IMG/VR virus record: IMGVR_UViG_3300006922_000237
Coordinates: 1 to 20,941 of that record
Origin: a virus
Reading direction: 5' to 3' (one strand)
DNA: 20,941 nucleotides
Shown here: piece by piece, positions 6,979-13,243 of the stretch
Layout of the letters: each line of letters starts with the position of its first letter
Position numbering within the stretch: position 1 is the stretch's first letter
Made by a program: the position numbers and the translations under genes
Notes under the pieces: generated by a model
Database searches by the model: none
Told to the model about the DNA's origin: nothing
The model's input: the letters and a program-made list of their open reading frames with translations, nothing else

Positions 6979-7152
6979 TTATTCTTCTTCGTTAGGAGTA
7001 TAGTAATTTATGTTGATTATTACAAAGAAAAAGATTATTTGTATGGTGTGTCGTAGATCATCGGCTAATGATTCTAATCCCTCAATATCTTCATTTGAGT
7101 AGTTAAAACCTATCCCAAAACCCCTCATAACCGATATGCTTACATCAAACAT
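6979..7152 (-). CDS. 57-residue small protein with hydrophobic segment
   Basis: An intact short reading frame, ATG 7152 to TAA 6979. The product begins MFDVSISVMRGFGIGFNYS, has an acidic middle (NEDIEGLESLADD) and then a strongly hydrophobic stretch (IQIIFFFVIININYY, about residues 38-51) before an acidic tail ending EEE. The hydrophobic stretch could be a membrane segment or a buried strand. The N-terminal GFGIGFNY pattern resembles tiny phage proteins of unknown function. Support for it being real comes from a TAnnTTTG box exactly four bases before the ATG and from its filling the gap between the primase-helicase gene and the next intergenic region. Confidence 0.6.
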   Translation of the reverse strand: MFDVSISVMRGFGIGFNYSNEDIEGLESLADDLRHTIQIIFFFVIININYYTPNEEE

Positions 7153-7156
7153 ATTA

Positions 7157-7164
7157 CAAAGGTA
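7157..7164 (-). promoter_or_regulatory. Bacteroidota-type -7 element before the 57-residue gene
   Basis: Minus strand TACCTTTG, a match to TAnnTTTG, beginning directly after the primase-helicase stop codon and four bases (TAAT) before ATG 7152. No clear -33 element is seen. Confidence 0.5.
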
Positions 7165-8838
7165 CTAAAAAGGTATATTATCTTTAATCACCTCAAACCT
7201 TTGAATGTCTTTATCTATTTCTTTATATACACCTCCGTTTTGAAAGTCGGGTGCAACCATAAAATCGCCTTGTTTACCATTCTCTTTTCTCTTTACTTTT
7301 TGAACATACACCTGAACACTATCACTTCCATATATAGTTTGCTGACCAAGATTCCTATAAACGGTTATACAATTATATGCCTTGTTAAAGAAGTCACTTG
7401 ATTGAGAAATATCATAAGGATTTGGAACTCTATATTTACCATCTACACTTTCCATCTTTCTTGGGTGTGCTACTAAAAACAAATGAGTGTTTGTTTGTTG
7501 GCAAAATTGTGTTATCTCCGATAATAGTTTTCCAACATAAGTAAAATCTCGTTGAGCAGAATGGTCTAACATATTGTATGGATCAATCACACATATATTT
7601 ACACCTTTTTGGAATACAAGTTGCTTAAAAGCATCTAAAATGCCTTTTAGAGTTAAGTTTTCGATGTCTATACGAACAAAGAAAAAGTGTTCCTCAATAA
7701 ATGTTTTTGTATTGTTTAAATCTTGTGTTGTACATTCTTTTTCATTTACCTTATTTGCTAACCTTTTTATATGAGATTCATAAGGATAGCTTTCGGGTGA
7801 AAACATTGCTACTCTAAAGTTTTCTTGTAATGCAAGATTAACACATATTTGGTCGATGACATCTGACTTTCCTGCGTTTGGAATCCCTGTGCATACAGTC
7901 CATTCTCCGAAGCTAATGTTATAATACTCATTAGAGTTTCCCAATCGCACATTATAATTCTTGATTCCATTCTCGTTAAAGTTTAAAACACTATCCCAAA
8001 TATCGTTAATATTTAGAACACCTTCAATAGGAAAGTTCTTTGCTTTACTAACAACTTCTCGAAGTTCACTTGCACCTTTGTTGATTAATATATCGTTGGC
8101 ATCTTTATAATCGCCAAATTCTACATATTTACATCTTCCTTGACCAAATCTTCTTGCAAGTTCACCTCGTAGTGATAACCCCGCTTGGTCGTTATCGGTA
8201 CATAATATAATCTCGGTTTTATCCACAAAGTATTCCCAACAATTGTCAAGATACTCTAATCGTTGTGATCCTTTTGATGCACCATTAGGAACTGAACAAA
8301 CACTATAAAGACCTGCTTCATGTAAAGACAAAGCATCTATTTCGCCCTCAACAATATAAATCTTGTCCATTTCCTTGATATTATCAAGACCATAAAAGAT
8401 AAGTTCGGCATCTTTAAATAGTTTAAAGTTCTTTTGACCATCACGATATTTAATATTTATTAATTGCTTTTCACGATAGTAATTAAAGTTGATTGCAATT
8501 CTTTCTTTTTTGACTTGTGGAAAATACTCTATGGATTCGCTAATGTTCCAATTTACGATTGTGGTTTCGGATATTCCTCTTTTAGCAAACCACTTTAAAG
8601 TTTTTTCCGATAGTTCGGATTTAACCTCGATTGGTTTAACGTATTGTTTTTTTGGTTGAAGATTTACATTACCACTATATCCACAATGATGACAATTAAA
8701 TAAGCCTTTTGGTTCATTTATGGATAAGCACCTTTCGGTTTTCTTTTTTCTTGTACTACTGCACTTTGGACAAGTAGTGTGGAACTCACCAGTTTTAAAA
8801 CCAATGTCTATTCCAAATTCTAAAAATTTATCTTTCAT
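7165..8838 (-). CDS. Bifunctional DNA primase-helicase (T7 gp4-like)
   Basis: A 557-residue replication protein with three parts. A zinc finger at the N-terminus has Cys pairs TCPKC (23, 26) and NCHHC (49, 52). A TOPRIM primase core shows YIVEGEIDAL with Glu164 and LCTDNDQAG with Asp215 and Asp217. A RecA/DnaB-like helicase domain has Walker A TGIPNAGKS (317-325), Walker B NICVIDP (414-420) and HLFLVAHPRK (452-461) near the sensor position. This layout matches T7 gp4-like phage proteins that unwind DNA and lay RNA primers. I start at ATG 8838, which overlaps the previous stop by 11 bases; a TTG 30 bases upstream would add ten residues before the conserved region and is less likely. The gene is last in the replication block. 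Confidence 0.93.
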   Translation of the reverse strand: MKDKFLEFGIDIGFKTGEFHTTCPKCSSTRKKKTERCLSINEPKGLFNCHHCGYSGNVNLQPKKQYVKPIEVKSELSEKTLKWFAKRGISETTIVNWNISESIEYFPQVKKERIAINFNYYREKQLINIKYRDGQKNFKLFKDAELIFYGLDNIKEMDKIYIVEGEIDALSLHEAGLYSVCSVPNGASKGSQRLEYLDNCWEYFVDKTEIILCTDNDQAGLSLRGELARRFGQGRCKYVEFGDYKDANDILINKGASELREVVSKAKNFPIEGVLNINDIWDSVLNFNENGIKNYNVRLGNSNEYYNISFGEWTVCTGIPNAGKSDVIDQICVNLALQENFRVAMFSPESYPYESHIKRLANKVNEKECTTQDLNNTKTFIEEHFFFVRIDIENLTLKGILDAFKQLVFQKGVNICVIDPYNMLDHSAQRDFTYVGKLLSEITQFCQQTNTHLFLVAHPRKMESVDGKYRVPNPYDISQSSDFFNKAYNCITVYRNLGQQTIYGSDSVQVYVQKVKRKENGKQGDFMVAPDFQNGGVYKEIDKDIQRFEVIKDNIPF

Positions 8839-9157
8839 TAAAGTTTTCTTTATAATTATTCCTTTCAACTTCTAATTTATAAAAATTAAATGATTGCATA
8901 CCAATAATATGAGCATCTGTTGGTACAAAATATTGCCAACCCTTTGACATACCTCTGTTGAGATAGTAGAAAAAGAAAACTGCTTTCTTTCCAGTATTCT
9001 TTTTAAATATTACTGAAGCTGTATGATCTGACATTGGAATAACCTCAACAACTTTAAATAATTCATTGTTAAAATTACCCTCACGATTCTTTTTAGAAAA
9101 GTTATCAGCAACAATTTCAGCTTTTGCTTTTAATTCTTTTACAAGTGATTTATTCAT
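8828..9157 (-). CDS. Phage protein of unknown function in replication block
   Basis: A 109-residue protein with a basic helical N-terminus (NKSLVKELKAKAEIVADNF) and a beta-rich centre (HTASVIFKKNTGKKAVFFFYYLNRGMSKGWQYFVPTDAHIIGM). The aromatic GKKAVFFFYYLNRG...WQYFVPTD segment looks conserved in style, yet I know no function for it. The start overlaps the stop of the DUF5664-like gene by eight bases, and its own end overlaps the primase-helicase start by 11 bases, so all three are likely translated together. The position suggests a helper role in replication, but this is context only. Confidence 0.72.
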   Translation of the reverse strand: MNKSLVKELKAKAEIVADNFSKKNREGNFNNELFKVVEVIPMSDHTASVIFKKNTGKKAVFFFYYLNRGMSKGWQYFVPTDAHIIGMQSFNFYKLEVERNNYKENFNER

Positions 9158-9455
9158 CGTTCATTTCTAAAAACTTCTCCAATGCACCAAGTGTTCTCCA
9201 AGCAGCTTTACCAAGATGTAATAATCCATCATCATCAACTGGTTCTTCCGTGTGGTCTATAAGATGTCTTACACAAGCATCTAATTCATCTTTCGATTTT
9301 TCCCTATCCCAATGAAGTGGTGTTCCTGGATTGTGTTGTTCATTTCCAACATAACTAACTTTAGAAACATATCTAATTGCTTTTGGAAAATATTTTAGAA
9401 CTCCTGAAAAAACAGGTATTTCTTTTCTTTCTTGATGTTTATTCTTTTTACTCAT
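9150..9455 (-). CDS. DUF5664 / dATP-dGTP diphosphohydrolase N-domain-like protein
   Basis: A 101-residue protein with a pattern I recognise from the phage DUF5664 family, also named dATP/dGTP diphosphohydrolase N-terminal domain: VFSGVLKYFPKAIRYVSKVS, then GNEQHNPGTPLHWDREKS, then DELDACVRHLIDHTEEPVDDDG and HLGKAAWRTL. The conserved His, Asp, Arg and Glu residues in HNPG, WDR and RHLID suit a helical nucleotide hydrolase fold. Proteins of this kind may adjust dNTP pools during phage replication. Here the domain stands alone, with no second catalytic domain. The ATG overlaps the stop of the winged-helix gene by four bases (ATGA). Family call is fairly firm; substrate is not shown. Confidence 0.78.
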   Translation of the reverse strand: MSKKNKHQERKEIPVFSGVLKYFPKAIRYVSKVSYVGNEQHNPGTPLHWDREKSKDELDACVRHLIDHTEEPVDDDGLLHLGKAAWRTLGALEKFLEMNDE

Positions 9456-10135
9456 ATATTTATTTGTTTAAGATTCTTACCAAACTTGGCTTCAAATAGG
9501 TTAATGTATTTTAAACCATCTTTATTTTTCTTTCTTAATTTTAAAATGGTCAAAAAATTGTTTTTCCAAAAATCATCTGATCTTACTTTTTGGACTATGT
9601 AATAAACTTTTCTTGGTGAATATCCATCTAACCTTTCAAGTTTATCTATACAATCAAGCCAAGCACTTTTATCGGCTTGTGTTTTTGGTTGTGTTTGAAT
9701 GGGAAATAAATCACAAATAGGTTTAAATGATTTTAAAACCATATCAGAATGTTTTCCCTTTTTATATTCTAATGTATTATTATTTATATTATTATATATA
9801 TTATCCTTTAACTTTTCTTTAATACCCCCTGAAGATTTCTTTAATACCTCATTAAAATTTGTTATATACATTTCACGACTTTCAATTTCTTTAGAATCTT
9901 GCTTGTAAATCATTTTTATTTTTATATATCCATAATCTTTTAATTGATTTATCCACTTACTTATTGATACATTTGAAACCCCATATAAGTCAGCAAAATA
10001 TTTATTTCTTGCAAAACAAAAACCTTTATCATTACATAGGGCGGTAATTTCGCCATACAATAATTTAGCATTTGCAGTCAAGTTTTGGTCATATCTGACA
10101 AATGCAGGTATGATAGCATAATAACTCTTTTTCAT
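9452..10135 (-). CDS. Winged-helix phage replication protein
   Basis: A 227-residue protein. The N-terminal part (about 1-75) is a winged helix-turn-helix with the widely seen phage pattern YYAIIPAFVRYDQNLTANAK, LLYGEITALCND, then NKYFADLYGVSNVSISKWIN and a wing DYGYIKIK. A low-complexity Asn-rich stretch (about 110-122) separates it from a C-terminal part (about 155-220) with LERLDGYSPRKV and SDDFWKNNFLTILKLRKKNKD, like the ends of DnaD/replisome-organiser-type phage proteins. Such proteins bind the origin and help load the helicase; the primase-helicase gene lies three genes downstream. No origin repeats are obvious inside the gene. A transcription-factor role is the main alternative. Confidence 0.75.
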   Translation of the reverse strand: MKKSYYAIIPAFVRYDQNLTANAKLLYGEITALCNDKGFCFARNKYFADLYGVSNVSISKWINQLKDYGYIKIKMIYKQDSKEIESREMYITNFNEVLKKSSGGIKEKLKDNIYNNINNNTLEYKKGKHSDMVLKSFKPICDLFPIQTQPKTQADKSAWLDCIDKLERLDGYSPRKVYYIVQKVRSDDFWKNNFLTILKLRKKNKDGLKYINLFEAKFGKNLKQINI

Positions 10136-10141
10136 ATTTAA

Positions 10142-10396
10142 TTATAAATTCTCTGTAATGTTTTTTATTTCATTACAAAACTTTCTTAAACGATCATACA
10201 TTAGTTGAACATCTTCGTTTGAAATTTCTTCATCTTGAAACTTTAAGAATAATGCTTCAATAAGTAAATCAAACTCAACCTTTGTAAGCGAACCAATGTA
10301 GGTATAGTTTTCAAAATCATCAAAATTGTGAACAACAGTATAACGAATCCTTTGTTTAGATTCTGACCAGTAAACCATTTTATAACTCTGAATCAT
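10142..10396 (-). CDS. Small protein of unknown function
   Basis: An 84-residue protein not recognised. It has an N-terminal beta-like segment (QRIRYTVVHNFDDFENYTYIG) and a C-terminal helical part (KVEFDLLIEALFLKFQDEE, then VQLMYDRLRKFCNEIK). Two ATG codons compete for the start: 10396, overlapping the previous gene by 17 bases, and 10378, one base after that gene's stop. The second gives 78 residues and is equally plausible. It is followed after six bases by the winged-helix replication gene. Confidence 0.65.
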   Translation of the reverse strand: MIQSYKMVYWSESKQRIRYTVVHNFDDFENYTYIGSLTKVEFDLLIEALFLKFQDEEISNEDVQLMYDRLRKFCNEIKNITENL

Positions 10397-11054
10397 TGGG
10401 TTTAGATAAATAAAGGTCTATAATTTCAATAGTTTTATCATAGTCATTAGTCCAATGACATTCCCAATTCTCTTTTCTCAATCTTTCTAAAGCATCTTTT
10501 TGACTATCAGTTGGTTTGTTATATCCAATCTTTAGTTCAATGGCAAGACCGTATCTACCAGTTCCACCACCCCTAAATATTAATATATCAGGAACACCTG
10601 CTTTGCCACCTAAATACTTAAACTTAAATCTTTCAAATGGACTTCTTTTTCCTTCATTAGCAACATGAATTGCATAAACATTGGGGTATTGAAAAGCCAA
10701 ATATTCCATTACACTATGTTGTAACTTGTCTTCTTTACTTAAATATTTATTAAATGGATTTGCCAACTTATCTATATTTTTTAAACATATTGCCTTTAAA
10801 GTTAAGTAATTATTTTGGGTTGATTTATTATATTCAAGCAAAAAATTAAATTGTTTCATTCCGTTTACAACAGTAGCATGGTTTAAATTAACCGATTTAC
10901 CTAATTTTTCAAACGTTGCACCTGGAACTAATTCTCTTGATAAACTGTAATACATACCCCTTGCATCGACATAAACTTGCATTCTTGTTTTTTTAGCAAT
11001 GTCAATTTGAAAATAATCATTAACAATGTCTTTAATAATTTTTAAATCTTTCAT
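10380..11054 (-). CDS. Fusion of DnaA domain IV-like HTH and VRR-NUC nuclease
   Basis: A 224-residue protein with two parts. Residues about 18-72 resemble the DNA-binding domain IV of DnaA: a basic helix KKTRMQVYVDARGMYYSLSR, a GATFEKLGKSVN segment and LNHATVVNGMKQF, which parallels the DHSTVxxA signature. Residues about 105-215 resemble a VRR-NUC / Holliday-junction-resolvase-type PD-(D/E)xK nuclease: GVPDILIFRGGG (153-164, Asp156), YGLAIELKIG (168-177, Glu173 and Lys175) and SQKDALERLRKENW (184-197, Gln185). VRR-NUC proteins cut branched DNA structures. Joined to a DnaA-like binder it may act at the phage origin or on replication and recombination forks. The start overlaps the exonuclease stop by four bases (ATGA). 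Both halves are recognised by motif; the biological role is inference. Confidence 0.75.
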   Translation of the reverse strand: MKDLKIIKDIVNDYFQIDIAKKTRMQVYVDARGMYYSLSRELVPGATFEKLGKSVNLNHATVVNGMKQFNFLLEYNKSTQNNYLTLKAICLKNIDKLANPFNKYLSKEDKLQHSVMEYLAFQYPNVYAIHVANEGKRSPFERFKFKYLGGKAGVPDILIFRGGGTGRYGLAIELKIGYNKPTDSQKDALERLRKENWECHWTNDYDKTIEIIDLYLSKPNDSEL

Positions 11055-11848
11055 TTTCTTTTTTTATAACCTTTTAAAATAATTGTACCATCTTTTTCAA
11101 ATGAATCAGCTTGATACCCTGTAATAATGTTTTTTTCTTTATATAATTTCCAAAACTTCCAAGTGTTTTCAAATTCGTTTTTTGCATTTTCAAGAAAGAC
11201 ATTATCTAATTTATAAACCTCAACACCGTAAGGGTGATTCGTTTCACAAGCAATAAATCTAAAATTTGCAGGATCAACTCCTAACATTAAGCAATAAAAG
11301 TATGCCTGTAAGTGGTATTTTCTATTTATAATATCTTTTATAAAACCATTTGGCGAACTATCTTGACAAGTTTTAATGTCACTAATCCAATTATCACCTA
11401 AACAATCAGGTCTTACCCTAACAGGTATTCCTTCGTAAGAACCATAATGAGAAACTTCTATTTTGCCCTTACTATAAAGTTGTGCTTTTTTACTTTTTAT
11501 AAAGTTATTATATACACCTCTTATTATGTTATCTTCTTCTTCATCTAAAGCAACTTTATCTTTGTTTTTTTCAATAAGTTTTGCCTTTAATTCTTTATCA
11601 TCTTTTTTTCTAAGATCAAGTTTTGGAAGAACGTAATATTCTTTTTTAAAAGCCTCAATACCCTCATAACAAATCGTGTGTACGGCATTACCTCTTGTCA
11701 TAAATTTAGTTTGAAATACGGGTTTGCGATTTAAATAATGCCAAACAGATGTTTGTGCCATATACTTAATACTACTCGCTGATATTGATTCTTTGGAATG
11801 ATAGTCCTTTATATTATCATTTTTTATCTCTAAGTTTTCTAATTTCAT
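11051..11848 (-). CDS. PD-(D/E)xK exonuclease, RecE/exonuclease VIII-like
   Basis: A 265-residue nuclease of the RecE-C/Cas4/RecB-like type. The expected motifs appear in order: GNAVHTICYEG with His57, IEVSHYG with Glu131, VRPDCLGDNWISDIKT with Asp148, Asp157 and Lys159, and YHLQAYFYCLML with Gln181. Such phage enzymes (DUF3799-type) resect double-stranded ends to leave single strands for an annealing protein; the ERF-type annealer is encoded about 0.5 kb upstream in the same block. The length fits the family's catalytic domain alone. Residues 75-120 form a charged helical insert. The ATG at 11848 lies within the end of the 46-residue coiled-coil gene (32-base overlap). Confidence 0.85.
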   Translation of the reverse strand: MKLENLEIKNDNIKDYHSKESISASSIKYMAQTSVWHYLNRKPVFQTKFMTRGNAVHTICYEGIEAFKKEYYVLPKLDLRKKDDKELKAKLIEKNKDKVALDEEEDNIIRGVYNNFIKSKKAQLYSKGKIEVSHYGSYEGIPVRVRPDCLGDNWISDIKTCQDSSPNGFIKDIINRKYHLQAYFYCLMLGVDPANFRFIACETNHPYGVEVYKLDNVFLENAKNEFENTWKFWKLYKEKNIITGYQADSFEKDGTIILKGYKKRK

Positions 11849-11957
11849 TTTTTAGTTTTTTGTTTTCTTCTTTTAATTCTTTGTTTTTTTCTTCTTCTTC
11901 TTTTAGCTTTTTATCGTAGTTAGCTAAAACATTGTGATATAATATATGTTCATTCAT
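11817..11957 (-). CDS. 46-residue Lys/Glu-rich coiled-coil protein
   Basis: A short frame from ATG 11957 to TGA 11817. After MNEHILYHNVLANYDKK the product is an almost uninterrupted charged helix with leucine/isoleucine every three to four residues (KLKEEEEKNKELKEEN, then KKLKNEIRKLRDKK), which predicts a short coiled coil. It fills the gap between the terminator hairpin (11969-11995) and the exonuclease gene, and overlaps the exonuclease start by 32 bases. Low-complexity AT-rich DNA can produce such frames by chance, so the evidence is position and clean packing only. It may couple translation into the exonuclease gene. Confidence 0.45.
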   Translation of the reverse strand: MNEHILYHNVLANYDKKLKEEEEKNKELKEENKKLKNEIRKLRDKK

Positions 11958-11968
11958 AATATAGTATT

Positions 11969-11995
11969 AAAAAAGGGGGTGATTAAACCCCCCTT
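11969..11995 (-). terminator. Rho-independent terminator after the SSB-like gene
   Basis: On the minus strand AAGGGGG pairs with CCCCCTT around a nine-base loop and is followed by a T-rich tract. It lies five bases after the stop of the 85-residue gene (12000). No TAnnTTTG box follows before the next gene, so the exonuclease and replication genes may depend on readthrough. Confidence 0.7.
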
Positions 11996-11999
11996 AAAG

Positions 12000-12257
12000 T
12001 TAAAATGGTAAGTCATCATCTTGCTCTGCTTTCACAGGAATAGATTCAGTTTTGACTTCCTTTTTTGAATAAGGTTCTTGAATACTTAATGATAAGTATT
12101 TTTCGCCCTTAACATTGGTTTTTACCCAAGCACTTAACTCTTTGTTTTTACCATCGATTTTAGCATCACCTCTATAATCAGGGTGATTGTCTGTGGTTTT
12201 AAAAGAGTTTTTGTTAAGTTGCCCAGTACCATCTTTACGTACAAATTCTTCTGCCAT
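12000..12257 (-). CDS. Small protein with SSB-like acidic C-terminal tip
   Basis: An 85-residue protein. The core (about residues 25-65) is beta-rich: NHPDYRGDAKIDGKNKELSA followed by WVKTNVKGEKYLSLSIQEPY, similar in style to the small DUF736-like phage and plasmid proteins. It ends in EQDDDLPF, a copy of the acidic, Phe-terminated tip that bacterial SSB proteins use to recruit repair and replication partners. The gene lies five bases after ERF and near the exonuclease, so a single-strand-binding or partner-recruiting role in recombination is reasonable but inferred. It lacks a recognisable full OB-fold length (SSB is usually over 110 residues). Confidence 0.68.
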   Translation of the reverse strand: MAEEFVRKDGTGQLNKNSFKTTDNHPDYRGDAKIDGKNKELSAWVKTNVKGEKYLSLSIQEPYSKKEVKTESIPVKAEQDDDLPF

Positions 12258-12262
12258 AATTA

Positions 12263-12736
12263 TTATATTTCGTTTATTGTAACAGAACTTGTTGCTCTGC
12301 TTTCATTAATAGTTTGTTCTGATGCTGAATTTGCATCATCATCTTTTGTTCTAATCCCAAGCAAACCTTGTAAAGTATATCTTCTAAAATATGTAATAAC
12401 ACTTCCAAGTTTTTGTGGATCAGACATAGGTTGTAATTCTAAACTTGATGATTTAGAATCCCCTGTATCAACACAAGTAAGAATGGTAAAAACTTTACCA
12501 TCTCTCATTGGTTGTTCAATTGCAACTTTATATTTATTTAAAAGTGGCTGCAACTGTTCTAACATCGCATTGATGTCTGCATAATTAGATTTAAAATAAG
12601 GGTTTTTAGCATCTTTAATAATAGCTTCAATCTCATTTTGAATTCTAAATATTTTAAGATTGATACTCCAATTTGGAAAATCCATCTTTTTACTAACAAC
12701 TTTTTTAGGAGTTGTTTTCGATTTCTCGGTACTCAT
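12263..12736 (-). CDS. erf: ERF family single-strand annealing protein
   Basis: A 157-residue recombinase of the ERF (P22 essential recombination function) superfamily. The signature runs through residues about 30-135: IEAIIKDAKNPYFKSNYADI, MLEQLQPLLNKYKVAIEQPM, then the hallmark DPQKLGSVITYFRRYTLQGL, LGI and KDDDAN. ERF proteins anneal complementary single strands and support circularisation and recombination of phage DNA. Here the family core is nearly minimal; the basic N-terminus (KTTPKKVVSKK) is short and the C-terminus is Ser/Thr-rich. The start overlaps the preceding HTH-like gene by 32 bases. The SSB-like gene and exonuclease downstream complete the expected recombination set. Confidence 0.92.
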   Translation of the reverse strand: MSTEKSKTTPKKVVSKKMDFPNWSINLKIFRIQNEIEAIIKDAKNPYFKSNYADINAMLEQLQPLLNKYKVAIEQPMRDGKVFTILTCVDTGDSKSSSLELQPMSDPQKLGSVITYFRRYTLQGLLGIRTKDDDANSASEQTINESRATSSVTINEI

Positions 12737-12944
12737 TTTTTATAGTTTCTAAATTAAATTCTAATTCAATAAGATTCTTTATATCCTTAACAGTTAATGT
12801 ATCAGGGTTTTGAATCTTTGAATTCAATGTAGGTAAAGTCATTTCTAACTTTTCCAACACATCTTTCTTTTTAAGACCTAATCGCCTTAAATCATCAATA
12901 AATTCTATTTCGAACTCACTGATAAATGTTTGTATTTTATCCAT
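12705..12944 (-). CDS. Small HTH-like protein
   Basis: A 79-residue acidic protein. Its centre reads LRRLGLKKKDVLEKLEMTLP, TLNSKIQNPDTLTVKDIKNLIEL, which has the spacing of a Cro/XRE-type helix-turn-helix followed by the usual downstream helices. Most XRE proteins are more basic, so DNA binding is uncertain. It begins three bases after the Cys-rich gene's stop and overlaps ERF by 32 bases, so it belongs to the same early unit. A regulator of the early genes is one possibility; nothing in the sequence proves it. Confidence 0.6.
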   Translation of the reverse strand: MDKIQTFISEFEIEFIDDLRRLGLKKKDVLEKLEMTLPTLNSKIQNPDTLTVKDIKNLIELEFNLETIKNEYREIENNS

Positions 12945-12947
12945 AGA

Positions 12948-13205
12948 TTACCATTTATCTAAAGGACATTTAGATGAAGGGGAAAGTGTTTTTGGTGGTA
13001 TTGCACAACCACAACCGTTTTTTATTTCTTTAGTTTTAACATTTACCCCCTGTTTTGTTGGGTTGCATATATGACCACTTCTAATATCACAAATATCGCA
13101 AATAAGTAATCTCATCTTTGACATTTGTTTAATTTCAGGATCAACTAATTTAAATTGGCTTAATGCCCAATTTCCCCAACCTTCTAAAATATTCTTTAGT
13201 AACAT
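12948..13205 (-). CDS. Cys-rich, putative zinc-binding small phage protein
   Basis: An 85-residue protein with a Cys pattern suited to metal binding: LLICDICDIRSGHICNP (CxxC, then C), then GCGCAIPPKTLSPSSKCPLDKW (CGC, then CP). Small phage proteins ending in GCGC...K...KCPxxKW are common and of unknown function. No enzyme motif is seen. It is the first gene of the recombination/replication block, 38 bases after the last tail gene. The preceding sequence has a near-match TAACTTTA box, five bases before the ATG, that lacks the final G of the promoter consensus. Confidence 0.72.
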   Translation of the reverse strand: MLLKNILEGWGNWALSQFKLVDPEIKQMSKMRLLICDICDIRSGHICNPTKQGVNVKTKEIKNGCGCAIPPKTLSPSSKCPLDKW

Positions 13206-13243
13206 TGCGGTAAAGTTAAAAATATTTTCATTAATAAAAAATT

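Noticed and set aside
8839-8868. Ten-residue N-terminal extension of primase-helicase from a TTG start
   Set aside because: The ATG at 8838 overlaps the previous stop as neighbouring genes do, and the extension lies before the first conserved residues.
12183-12584. Open frame of 133 codons on the plus strand
   Set aside because: Antisense to ERF and the SSB-like gene, whose family motifs are clear; a shadow frame.
13206-13243. Promoter before the Cys-rich gene
   Set aside because: The nearest box reads TAACTTTA and lacks the final G of TAnnTTTG; too weak to list as a feature.
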